64,000 nt of DNA, taken from Larus michahellis. Taxonomy: Eukaryota > Chordata > Aves > Charadriiformes > Laridae. A program made the translations under genes and the position numbers. The stretch covers positions 104,376,301 through 104,440,300 of the forward strand of contig NC_133896.1 of assembly GCF_964199755.1 (NCBI RefSeq). The letters run 5' to 3'. A model generated the notes under the pieces. That model was not told where the DNA came from. It worked only from the letters and a program-made list of their open reading frames with translations, and did no database searches. This document shows positions 35,996 to 47,315 of this stretch, in pieces; the first letter of the stretch is position 1; each line of letters starts with the position of its first letter.

Positions 35996-36405
35996 AGCTC
36001 ACATGAACGACTGGTAATCCTGTGTGGGTGGACCAATGGCCGCTAAAAGAGGATAGGCTGCGAATTATTCAATCCTTAGTACAAGAACAGTTAGAAGTGG
36101 GTCATATTGTGCCGTCCACGAGTCCGTGGAATACCCCAATATTTACTATTCCAAAGAAATCAGGAAAATGGCGATTGTTACATGATCTTAGAGCCATAAA
36201 CGCAGTAATGCAGGACATGGGAGCGCTACAACCTGGATTGCCTTCACCTGCCATGATACCAAACGGCTGGAACGTATTTACTGTGGATTTAAAGGATTGG
36301 TTTTTTACTATTCCGTTACATCCTGAGGACGCGGAAAAATTTGCATTCACTGTTCCGTCCATTAATAAAGGGGAACCAGCAAAGCGATATCATTGGGTGG
36401 TATTA
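35996..36405 (+). pseudogene. pol: ERV reverse transcriptase, 5' remnant
   Basis: N-terminal RT fingers and part of the palm, in a third frame (-1 to pro). Recognisable motifs are [24 protein letters not shown] and [18 protein letters not shown], the last containing the first catalytic Asp of motif A. A TGA at 36004-36006 interrupts the frame just past the pro stop. The frame ends at about WVVL (about 36405), where a deletion begins. The catalytic YxDD motif, thumb, RNase H and integrase are all absent, so no enzyme can be made. Confidence 0.9.
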
Positions 36406-36890
36406 TTGAAAAATTATTAGAGGATCAAAATAGCTTACGCCATGCTGTGCTACAAAATAGAGCAGCAATTGATTTTTTGTTGTTAGCACAAGGCCATGGA
36501 TGTGAAGATTTTGAAGGTATGTGTTGTATGAACTTGTCTGATCATAGCGAGTCGATCCATAAACAATTGCGGTGGTTGAAAGAACACGCCAGTAAAATCA
36601 AACAGAATCAAGGGTTTTTTGATGATTGGCTCACGAGTGTTTTTGGACAACTGTCACCAGAATTAAGGTCTTTGTTGACGGAGGGTCTTCGTATTTTATT
36701 CATTATGCTTGTCATTTTGATATGTGCGTGTGTAGGATTGTCATGTGTAAAACGAGCTGTGTTGAAAGTGGTTAACCAAACTTGGATTGTTCAAACAGAA
36801 AAAGGGGGATTTGTGGAGGATTTTCTGGTCCAGGGAGGTCACCCTGTGAACAATCCAAGCACAGAAAATCTGTTGCTGGCGCAACTCTAA
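36406..36890 (+). pseudogene. env: ERV envelope transmembrane subunit stub
   Basis: Open continuation in a frame different from RT. It contains a heptad-rich coil, then an LQNR-type segment and a CX6CC motif (36501-36527), the disulfide-linking signature of gamma-type and alpharetroviral TM proteins. A second coil, one hydrophobic membrane anchor (about 36670-36735) and a cytoplasmic tail reading into the 3' LTR (stop 36888-36890) follow. The surface subunit, cleavage site and fusion peptide are missing, and no proper start codon is present. The closest family by motif is the avian alpharetrovirus envelope. Confidence 0.88.
36797..36809 (+). other. ERV polypurine tract
   Basis: AGAAAAAGGGGGA lies two bases before the TG of the 3' LTR. 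This is the expected position for the plus-strand primer of reverse transcription. Confidence 0.88.
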
Positions 36891-37192
36891 GGAGGAAGAA
36901 CAGCACTGAAGCAAGAACAGTGTATGTGCCACCACAAGAAGGAAGTTGAAGATATTTGCGCCACCAGGCACAATAGAAAGAGGAAGCTGTCCACGAAGCA
37001 CGTGGACAAGCCTTATGCACCAATCGAAATATAATGCTTGCTGTGAGCATAGCGCTGCAACCAGTCAGAAAATTGTTGACGCGTGATACGGAACTCAAAT
37101 TACCTATAATAGATGAACTATCTGAGCAATAAAGTGGCATTAACCTGATCACATTGGTCGTTGTGTTATTGTCCGAAACTTCCGCGTTGACA
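36812..37192 (+). repeat. ERV 3' LTR
   Basis: 381 bases, TGTGGAGG...TTGACA. It has the same layout as the 5' LTR and keeps a canonical AATAAA at 37128-37133. On the plus strand this could end ERV transcripts. It is followed directly by the right target duplication ATTGTT (37193-37198). Confidence 0.94.
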
Positions 37193-37198
37193 ATTGTT
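37193..37198. repeat. ERV target-site duplication, right copy
   Basis: ATTGTT directly after the 3' LTR, identical to 33163-33168. Confidence 0.9.
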
Positions 37199-38196
37199 CT
37201 GACAGCTGTAAAGGAAATCATACAGATGGTGCTCTAGACAAGGTACTGTGCTCTATTGGTGTCCTTGGAACACCCTGTGAAAGGAAGCAGGGGGGCAGGC
37301 AGGGAGCATTGGCCTGGTTTTGTTTCTCAGCAGCATCTGTGTGGCACGTCACAGCTTCTACACAGAGCAAAAGTGAAACAGCAGCAATATCCAAATGAAA
37401 GCCATTCCCACATATAACTGGAAGTTGTACAGTAATTATTTTCCTATAACATCTGAATTTTTTGTCGAGAATTCTAAATGCCTTCCTGTATCTATATTAT
37501 TGCCTCCCACCTTCCCCCGCCCCTGCTCTTTCCTTCGGGGGAAGAGTAAGCTTCTCTCATGAGGAAGCACTGATATTTTTGCTCTCTTGTCCACAAACCA
37601 ATGGGACCTTCTGCCTGGTAAACTTACTGCCCTCAATCCTCTTCCTTTTTTGCCCATTCAAATCTGTGTCTCTTTGAACTCCTTCTCCCAGTCCATACAC
37701 TTCTCCTTCCAACAGCAGTGGGAACCAGGACTATGATGGCTGGACAACTCCAACGCTGATATTCACAGATGTGGTCACATCTGAATGCAAATGGTGCATG
37801 TTTTGCCCCAGCTGTGCACTGTTTCCTGGCTGGGACAGAGCTGCTACTGCCTTGTACCCACTTCTGGGGTATATGGAAGAAACTTGCTGAACTTTTAGTT
37901 TTGCCATGTAAAAATGCTGCTGTCTATACTGATGAGGTGGCTCAATGACACTGTAGTGCTGTAAACTGACTCCAGACACATTACTCCTGCCTGTCCACTT
38001 TCAAATGACTCCAGCTTCCTCTAAGTGCTAGTATATGTAGGAATCTGAGTTAACCTCCATATAAAGGTATCTTAACCAGTGGGGAGATGGTGATATAATT
38101 TATGCATGCAGTGCACTCTTTCTAAACCCTCAGAAAATTAATAGAAATAAAGGTCCATAATTTCAATGCATACTTTTATCAACAGCAAATGCTTAC

Positions 38197-38315
38197 CTCG
38201 TGACATTTGGCAATTTAAACTTTAAGTACAGAACGGGAATTCCTATAAATTGCTCTGCCAAGTAAAGCAGTTCATAATTCTTTTCAAGGTTCAGTGGGAT
38301 ACATGCGGTAACAGA
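38197..38315 (-). CDS. PROS1: PROS1 exon 9: start of LamG1
   Basis: The acceptor is CATTTTCAG and the donor GTAAGC. The exon starts in phase 0 and ends in phase 2. It encodes SVTACIPLNL, then YELLYLAEQFIGIPVLYLKF and the strand KLPNVTR, which has an NVT sequon. It is one codon longer than in human because of an extra residue in the GIPV turn. The Cys at ACIP links EGF4/LamG1. The flanking intron 9 (32017-38196) contains the ERV. Confidence 0.97.
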
Positions 38316-40770
38316 CTGAAAATGGTAGAGAATAAAAAAAGCTGTTAATGCATTGTGATAGTTCATGAAGCAACTCCTATTGTTGGCTGTTAGCCTGTCC
38401 TTTTTTTGAAGCAATGGTTTACCTCTGTTTTTTCTTTTTTTAAACTTGAATACCTATGTACAAATGAAGGGGTGTGTTTTTCTTTTTGCTTGAAATGTCC
38501 ATTTATTTAAGCTGTTGGAGGATAATTCGAGTTGAAACAGTTTTGGTGGATTGCAACTAATATTTAAATATTTAGTGTTTGAATCAAGAATTCAAATCTT
38601 CCATCGGGCACTTTCCTTTCACTCACTTACTAGGGTCCTGCCAGGCTCCATTATTAAAGGAATCTAAACCCGATCAGATGTTAGAAGTGAATGTGGCCAG
38701 AGCTGTGTCTTGAGAAGATTTAATAAAAAAAATAATAATCACCTTTTATTTTCTTTGTCAGTATTGATCTACAACTACTCATAGCTGAACAATCTCTGGT
38801 ACTACTAGAATCATTTATCTGGAATAAAAAGTAAGAATTTACAAGTGGATTAAGTAACAGATTAATAGAAAATGTTTCTATCTGGCTGTTCCTTGAATGT
38901 ACTTGTCCTATTTGAGCTCTGGAAAGGAATGTTTATGAAATCAGCACCACAATTCCTGATGGAATAGCACTGGTTTAATATTTCTGAGAACTTTTAGTGG
39001 GGATATGAATCTCTTAAGACTACATTCTCAGGTAAACTGTAAAAGAAGTTCTAGATATTATTTGTGGCAACTGAAAGGCCTACAACACTGTGTAAAACTG
39101 GAATTCATCCTAATGCTCTAGACAAATGTGAGTAATCACAGTCAGCCAAATGCAGCTGCAATGAGAGGAGGGAAAATGGTGCTTATTCTTTCAGGTATTC
39201 ATCTACTTGAAGTTTTAAACAAAGACGTTTATATCCGGGAATAATGTCTACTTTGTGTGTAGTGCAAGTTTAAACTAGTAAAATATTCAGTAAACAAATG
39301 TCAGGTATCCATTCTAAGGCATGACTTCTTTCTCTTCTGAAACTGTGATGTTATAATTAAAGAAATATCTACAGTTTTGTTTTAAAAGTAAAGCACTCGG
39401 ATCTCCTTTAGGTACAGGGAGCTAGGCTCTGCATGTGGGGAGAGGTGGGAAGACTCTTTTCAAATGTGGTTTAGAGCACCTGTCTCATTGACTAGTAGGA
39501 GCCTAAATGTCTCTGATGTAAAGTTATCCCTCAAAACAGCCCTTGCATATCTTCTATATGGTAGCAGTTTAGTAGTTCTACAGAAGAGAATGATCAAGAA
39601 GAGGTGTTAAGGGCTTTTCTGTTCTCAAGATGTGCCGTACTTTGGTAAAAGATAATAAGGCAGTTCCCAAAGTCCAACTTCTGTATTCACGATGTAGCAG
39701 TTCCATTAAATGTACAGGTGTTCATCCTGAATTTTATGGCTACTTCATTTTATGTCTGCTAGTGTCACCGGTCTTTGGACTGCACGTATTTTCAGCTGAT
39801 TAAATTATTTTTTTTTTTTCAATTGAAAGGCCTGAAACTAACTTGAGATAGATAGTTTAATCACTTTTGAACAACAGTACGAAAAATAAAATGTAACGAG
39901 GCTAGAAGATGCTCTTCCTATTTCATGAGTAAGCAAAATGAAACATGACTGCAAATGTTGTTCAGATATTTCAGGAAGCACAAACAAGATCTAATAAGTA
40001 TGTGCTAGAACTTGCATCAGACCTTGTTCCTACTGTTCAAGCCCAATTTTGTTAAACTGTGTTTGGGGTGGTTTTTTGTTGGCAGTTATCTGAGGTCACC
40101 TCACATAACAAGTCTCAGCCTGCCTGAACCTTTCAAAGTATACAGAGAACCACTCGCAAGAAAATCCTTGTACTGGGATTCTCCAGAGTTTCAAACTTTC
40201 CACTAATAAGCGGTGTAAATTTTCAAACTAGCAAGAACATCTGATTTAGGCTGTGAGATGTTCTTCAATTGGCAAGCATTACTAGGTGCTTTTTCTCAAG
40301 CTACAGCAGATGAGAACTGTGGAAAACAACCCCGTTTTTTTAAACTTGACAGGCAAAGCCTAGAGTAATTCTGAAAGAGTGAAAACTTTTGTGCAGTCTA
40401 AGGAAAACCTGGGAACATATGGACAAATGGAGTATTCTGCCTCTGAGTAAGTGTAACAGAAATTACTTGTTTGATAGGAGAAAGCTGGGTCTTATTTTGG
40501 AAGCAGCAGGGAATAAAAGAAGACTGGCTGAGGCAAGCTTCTCTTGACAGGATTCCTGTAAACGAGCATGCATGAACTGAATGGCATCCAAATCCCTAGC
40601 GGGTCTGCTTTGTGAGCCAAACCACGGCTCAGAGTCCCCAGCACTTTTTCAGCAATTTTAGAATCAGTTCTCAAATAGCTTCCTATTTTCCTTAATCTAA
40701 TTTATCCTGTCATCAAGAAATATCCAACTTTGTGATTTCCCATGTGGAATTTTACATAGTACAGTTTTAC
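38316..40770 (-). other. PROS1: PROS1 intron 8
   Basis: An intron of 2.5 kb, AT-rich, with short T-runs (about 39808-39820). No repeat family or exon is recognised. Confidence 0.8.
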
Positions 40771-40892
40771 CTCACAATTCTTCATGTCCTTAGAGAGCTT
40801 GAACCCTCTCTTGCCATCACAATAGCAGCTATAACTTCCTGGAGAGTTTACACAGAGTTGAGCACAAACATTTTCGGAACATTCATCAATAT
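40771..40892 (-). CDS. PROS1: PROS1 exon 8: EGF4 (calcium-binding)
   Basis: The acceptor is TTTCTCCTAG and the donor GTAAAA. At 122 nt it has the same length as in human. It encodes DIDECSENVCAQLCVN, then SYSCYCDGKRGFKLSKD. The DIDEC opening and the C-x-N-x4-Y-x-C pattern mark a calcium-binding EGF domain with a site for Asn hydroxylation. All six cysteines are present. Confidence 0.98.
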
Positions 40893-43800
40893 CTAGGAGA
40901 AATGGAAGCATACAGAAAGTTTTATTCAGATTATTCATGGCACGGACTGAAAACTAACACAATAAATTAATGGAATAATGGACTAGGTGGGTTCTCTGGC
41001 ATAACATGAATCCAACAGGTGACTGCTGCTAAGCTACACTGATGCTCACGGATGTCTCCTATGCAAAATTTACAATGCAGAGTTACCTGCTGGGTGTATA
41101 GGACCCAGCAATCTAATAGAGGCCTATTAGATTAGCTGGTCTGATTTGTGGGGCAGTAAGAAGCTGAGCTGTGAGGTGGCTGAATTACTGTAAGAGACCT
41201 CAATAAATCACTAGTATTTATGGCAGAAATGCCATTCTGGGTCAGACCTCTTCCTTTACCTATAGATGTCATAAGAACTTAGAGTATGGCAAGTATGTGG
41301 AGAAAGGACATGCTTTATTCACATAAAACAATCTCAAGGCAAAATACCTTTTTAAAATAATATACAATAATATCATAACTAACTAAGTTTCAGACAGCAT
41401 CTATTCATGGAGACCAATCTGACTTCATCTGCGAATAAGCTAAACAAACTAAAGGAACCTAATTTGCTATTTAGCAGGCTGTACACAGTAAATAATTTAG
41501 GAATTAAAGGCTGTGTAAAAGGCCAATGTAACTGTTACATTCCTATTAAGGAAACAAACTCTCTCCTGGATAAAGAGACTCTAATGAGCATGATTTTTAG
41601 GCCTCAAATCAAAGAAACTGCAATACTTGTTTTGAAGAAAAACAAACAAACAACAACAAAAAAAACCCCAACAAAAAACAGTCCTTCTAGTGGGAATAAA
41701 CGATTTTGTACTAATGTGTGCATTTAAAAATCTGTTTTATACTTTGCTAGGGTTTTTTTAAAGATTAAAGTACTTTTTTTTCTGTTGCTTGGGGCAGGAG
41801 AGAAGACAAGGAAAAAAAACAAAAAACAAAACCAATCAAACAACAAGAAAAAAAAGACAAAAAAAACAAAATACCAAAACCTTATTGGAGAAACTATTAC
41901 TTTGTAGTGAGCATGCACAATCTCCTTCCAAAACAAGATACTATGTTTAACAGTTTGTGGATGCTATTCTGAGTCCTACCTCTGCTGCAGTTAACCATCA
42001 TGGGCAAGCTGCTTTACCACCAAGTGCTAGTAGTTTCTACATTGTTTAAATGGCCAGCAATTCATTAATAAGCTGAGGAAACTGGTGTCATGTTTGGCTG
42101 AAGAGTTCCCTATTACTAAAATATTTCCCCTTCCTCACCTTTGCTCTAAGTTATCAGTGCAAGGGGTCTGTGCTCAGACTTAACACTCCCTCATACATGA
42201 TCTTATCAGAAGAAAAAGCTGTACTCCCCTGTACTGCAGCAAATACAGCCAGAACTAAAGCTCTGCGCAAGCTCCAGCCACACGCTGTGTCACTTCTCCT
42301 GCTGACATGGCAATCTGATGTGTGGCTGTGTAAGCTACAGGATTCAAATACAGTCTTCTGCTGGTGTTTGCTTCACCTCTAACTTCTTCCACTCATCTCC
42401 CATTCTACCCTCTGATCTTCAGAAGCTGGATGGCCCTTTATATAGGCTGGTCTATTTGATACCAGCTTGCATGTTCACTCTTTGCATGAACTACTGAGGA
42501 CTCTTCCAAGTCATTTCTATTAGCTCCAGAATGATAGTTTACCTCTGCTGTCAAGCTGGAAACCATCTCCTGCTGCATAGCAGTGAGGTTTTCCTCCTCC
42601 TCTTTTTGGAAAGAGTTTCAATGCCATTTTGAGCTAGCTTAGCAAGTTTAAGAATGATTGCACTGCATGCTAGAAGCCTACCAAGCGTCCTAGGCATTCC
42701 ACTGAAAGGCACAGGATGCAATACAGAAGTCTGTAGCATATTCAAGCTGTGCCAACATGGCAGTAGCACTCTATAGCCAGCTCCACCACATCTTTGCTTC
42801 CATTTCACTAGAAGAGCTCTCTCTCCTGCAAGGGGATGAGGTACAGGAAAAGAAACAACATGGGAGTTCTCTGCTTTAAGATTATGGTACTTCTATGAAC
42901 AGTGAGTTCAAATGAACTGCTCTGTACACGGTTCCACTGCCGGCCCCAGGAGGGTTCTCCGAGGATACGCTGGGTCTTAAAGACACGTGGAAGACCTTTG
43001 ACCAGCAAGTGTTGCCATCACGTTTTCCTGTTCCGGGGAACAGTTTGATACATATTGGAAGACAGTTCCTAAAATCTAACTGGAGAGTTGGTGACTGGCT
43101 TTTTGGATTGTTCAGTCTCTAACTGGTCTTAGGTACGTAGCTGCAGAAAAGGTTACATAGGAAATTCTGCTGCTCTATATGCCTTCAAGTGCTTCATCTA
43201 TCCAAAATGTCAGCTAAGTAAGTAAAAGGAATTGTTAATATAGAAATACAGTTTGTTTGTTCAGAATGTTTGTTCAAGTTGATCTGACATTTTGCAAATG
43301 TTTTCTGTGTTGCATACTCATAACTTGAATTAGTTTTGAATAATGAGCATATAAATTAAATTGTGACTGTGTCATGATTACAGTCTCTTCAGAGGTGAAT
43401 GTTTGCATGTGTTAAGAGTTTTCTCCTTGTTCAGATTTGAGAAAGCCGTCCTATTAAAAAGTGTATATATGCATGCAGACACCTGCAACTCTAAATTACC
43501 AACCCTCTACTTATGGTTTAATTCCTATTTCATTCATTTTGGCCTCTGTCACCTGTAGTACTACTTAGGGGAGTAATATACCAGGGTGGATTGCAACATC
43601 TAAGTGTATATTTTGGAGTCTTATTCAAACTTCTTTCTATATGCTTCGAAGATAATGCTCGCGCATTAGTCACATGGCAGTATTTGGTCAGCTGTTAAGA
43701 AATACTTTGCTGATGCGTACGTGCAACTGATTGACCCCTCCACTTCCTCCAGCTACGAGAGATTACCTCTTACTCTTTCGTTTGGCATGCATACTCCTTT

Positions 43801-46800
43801 CCATTTCAAAATCATTAAATTGTTTATGGTCTTGATGGGGGTTGTCTAACCTAGCAGATGCAAGCTCAGCTTGGTGAAAGGGATTCTGCTGTGAAAGTCA
43901 CTTCCTAATAATTTCTGGTGCCTGGCAATCTGACGTCTATTTAAAACTAAGACTATAGGATGATGTGTTACAACGTGAAGCTGCATTTGTCACTGTTGTT
44001 TTTGCATCCTAGCAAACATGCAAATGAGGCAATGACAAAATCCAAAAGCAGCAGTTAATTTTGAGTATGTTCCTCGGGCCCAGGGCCTGCTGACAAACAG
44101 AAACTTATGAAGTTGTTATGAAAGCTTATCACACAGGTTGACAAATGAAATTTCTATCGTTAAATCAATTACTCAGAGACCTGCACTAGTCTTGTGGGAG
44201 TGTAAATTTCCATTACCCAAAATGAACCTACTGCTCAAGGGTAAGGTCTCTCTCCAGAGTGTGCTATAGCAGCAGAGGGACAGGCAAGCTTCTTGGATAG
44301 GTATGAATTCTCCTTCCTCATCAGATATTCTGGAACCCCTGATCGGTCCAAATGTCAGGATCTCCCTGTATGGAGCTAATCATCCTGCTACAAAAATGCT
44401 GACATGCAGAGGCTGGAGTGGACTACATTTTTTGGAGGTTTGTTTTAACCATTTATGCTATAATTATCCTGCTTTTTTTTTCTTCCAAGTTGCAGTCAGC
44501 ATCTTTGCACGTTTGTTTGAGCTATTTCAAAGGCTTCCCACAGATCTGTCCAAATGTCAGTTCCACATCATAAAATAGTCAGTAAAAGCTATTCACACAA
44601 ACCCATGAATCTGAGCAGCATCCTGGGTTCATACAGCTGTTTCAGTGGAAGGCTAAAATAGCTTGCTGTGGATAACTTGCTAAGATACAATAAAATTGGC
44701 TACAAATGAGCTGCATACCATGTCCTAGAAGGCAGCCACTCTATATAATGCTAGGGAAAAATGGTGATTTTCCCAGAGCATGAATGCAGGGGCAGGTTTT
44801 GTGTGTTTTGAACAATTAATGTGGGAACGGGAAACCCTGATTTCTTGTCTCAAATTTCTAGACTACATGCTAGGAAGGGACTAATACCTGAAATACAGAC
44901 ATACTCCATGCTATTTAACTGGTTCAGTCACTTCTTTAAGAGAAGTTTCCCCTTCAGAGAAGAAAGAATAATATGGGGAAAAACATGCCAAAATTTAGGT
45001 AATTCTTTAAAATTCGGGTTCAGCTAGGTTTGCCTCCTTAATACTGACTACAAGACAGACCCCTCTAGCACTATAAGCTTACTTACTTATTTCCCACTAC
45101 CCCCTTTTTTTTTTTTTGGCAAGGTGTTTGAAATTACAAAAGTGGTGGTAAGATAATCAAATCCTGTATCTAAAATTGTATGTATTCTATGAAACAAAGA
45201 CTGGACTCTACAGATATCATCCTACTGATAGTGCCTCCTAAAGGGTGGGGATGAAGAACTGTAGCAATATTCTCCTAGGAATGGGTGAAGAAAAAACCCA
45301 AACCCTCTTCTATTCTACTCTAATTGTCTCTGTCATCATAGAGATAGTTGTGCATAAATGTATGTAAGCCTGATTTTTTCTAATAAGCATAATTGAATTT
45401 GGCCACCTACACGACTATGACAATGAAAAGCTAATGTCATTTATTATTTCTGTAAGGCTACATTCCTGTCAGTCTGCACAATCCTGTCCTTAGACAGGAT
45501 TTGGTGACTCATTTAATGTGGTTACAACAAGGTCTGAAAGCTTATCGGTATAATCCTCCTTCTAGGAGGTAAGGCTTTGCTCGTTTTAATGTCCTCATCT
45601 TGCAACCTTCTGGAACTTGTGTTTCAGAAGAAAAATAATACTTAAATTCAATTTGATGTAAGCCATGTATATGCAGAAAGTACGAAGAGGAGAGAGAATT
45701 AGATTAATTACTGTGAAGTTTTTCTCATTTCAGTCCACACTGACAAAATTGTCAGTAACATTTTAATCCCACAGTAACTGGACAAAAAGACATCTCAATA
45801 TGTAATCATTACCACTATGCAAAGCTTTGTCACGCAAAAACTGCATGAAAAGCCATGGAGCAAAAGATTCATAGCCAGCAAGAAGCTACTTTTGTGTCCG
45901 TTAGAGCAATAACATAAAGGCAGCATTTAAAATAAAAATCAGTCACTGATGTATTTTTCTTAAACTGCCAATGTAGAAAATTTCCCTTCATAGTAAAACT
46001 GTAAGAGCTTATATTTCTCTTCTACAGCTGAAATTTAATTTCTGATGTGTGTACTAAACAGAAACTTTAACAAGAACATAGAAATAGAATACTTTCTAGG
46101 ACAGTTACGCAAATACTTTCAATACTTGAAAAAGTCATTTTATGACAGCCCGCGCATGAATGGCTCCTTGCTGCTTTACCACTCGCTATCAGTACTTTTC
46201 AACTTTGCTATAATTGTTACAGAACTTTGTCTTGAAGTTCTTTCTTACATATTTTCATTTCAGAACAGAATACTCATGAGGAAGGATTCTTTTGGTGGAG
46301 TTCCTTTTTTCATAGCTCCTTTTCTGGATATTTAGGAACTTTTTTTATTTTAAACGGGGGGGTCTTTATACAAAATCTTCTATACAAGTGTCATGCTGTC
46401 ACTTCCAGCCTAGAATGGAGATCAGTTCACTCTAATGCTGTTACTTTCTAGCATAACTAGATACCCTGAGGAAGGATTAGACGCTTGAATATTATTTTAC
46501 ATGGAATTCAATGATCCCAGTGAAAAGCTCTTTCCAATATCTGAGATCTAAGGACATATAAAGGACAGAGACTGAGCCCCGGGCCATGAGGGCTAAATAA
46601 GCATCTAAACAGCCTACCAGATGGATAAAGACAAGCTTTTTAGCTTTTTGAGAAAACTTGATTAATTATGGTTTTCATTTCTGATGACTGCCTCTTTATA
46701 AATCTTCCTAACTGTCTTGCCCAGTTCGGAATTGCCAAGGACTTTTAATTGCTTTTGCTATAACTTGTCTTGAATTAGGGGGTATATATTAAACCAACTG

Positions 46801-47189
46801 ACATCAAATATTCCATCCTTGTAACTGTAATGATGCTTAAAAACAAGGTACAAGACAATCTAGTAACGTCCGGATCCTCAACACATTGCTCCAAGTTACC
46901 TGAAAGAAACATCCCAGCTGTTAGAGAGCTCGGGCAGAAAGTCCTCTCTACAGTGGGACAGGAGAGCTCCCATGAACTGAGAAAGTTATCTGGCATACAG
47001 TAGGACACGGAAGTGTACTGTAAAACCCTCCAACGGCTGGGAGTAAGTCATTGCAACTATATACACTACATGTAATATAGCCTGACTGAGCCTCTGAAAG
47101 TTTGGTATAGCAGTGGATTAAAAACAAAAAATAAAGAAAAAAACCAAAAAGGAAGACAAAAGAAAGAGAAAAGGGCGGGAAAAGCCTAC
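40893..47189 (-). other. PROS1: PROS1 intron 7
   Basis: The largest intron, about 6.3 kb. It holds A/C-rich simple sequence near 41636-41670 and 41805-41880. No CR1 copy, exon or RNA gene is recognised in it. Confidence 0.8.
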
Positions 47190-47315
47190 CTTCACAGTTC
47201 TTGGAAGTTGAATTATATGTGTAGCCTTCAGCACATTCACATTCATATTTCCCCAGGGTGTTCTTACAGATGGCTGTCCCACAGATGTTTGGATGTAACA
47301 CACATTCATTTATAT
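47190..47315 (-). CDS. PROS1: PROS1 exon 7: EGF3 (calcium-binding)
   Basis: The acceptor is TATTTCTAG and the donor GTAGGC. At 126 nt it has the same length as in human. It opens with DINECVLHPNICGTAICKN, then YECECAEGYTYNSTSKNCE. The C-x-N-x4-Y-x-C hydroxylation pattern and all six cysteines are kept. The NST sequon gives a possible N-glycan. Intron 6 is 47316-49221. Confidence 0.98.

Larger units (their letters stand above)
33169..37192 (+). mobile_element. Internally deleted endogenous retrovirus (LTR to LTR) in PROS1 intron 9
   Basis: A 4,024-bp provirus antisense to PROS1. Order: 5' LTR, tRNA-Lys3 primer-binding site, leader with splice donor, gag, dUTPase-protease, truncated reverse transcriptase, envelope transmembrane stub, polypurine tract, 3' LTR. 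The gag-dut-pro arrangement with a -1 frameshift is betaretrovirus-like, while the CX6CC transmembrane stub resembles avian alpharetroviruses. The RT active site, RNase H, integrase and envelope surface subunit are absent, and a stop codon interrupts the pol frame. It is therefore replication-defective, and any mobility would need proteins supplied by another element. The two LTRs differ at about 13 aligned positions plus one 19-base length difference (counted by eye). Confidence 0.95.
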
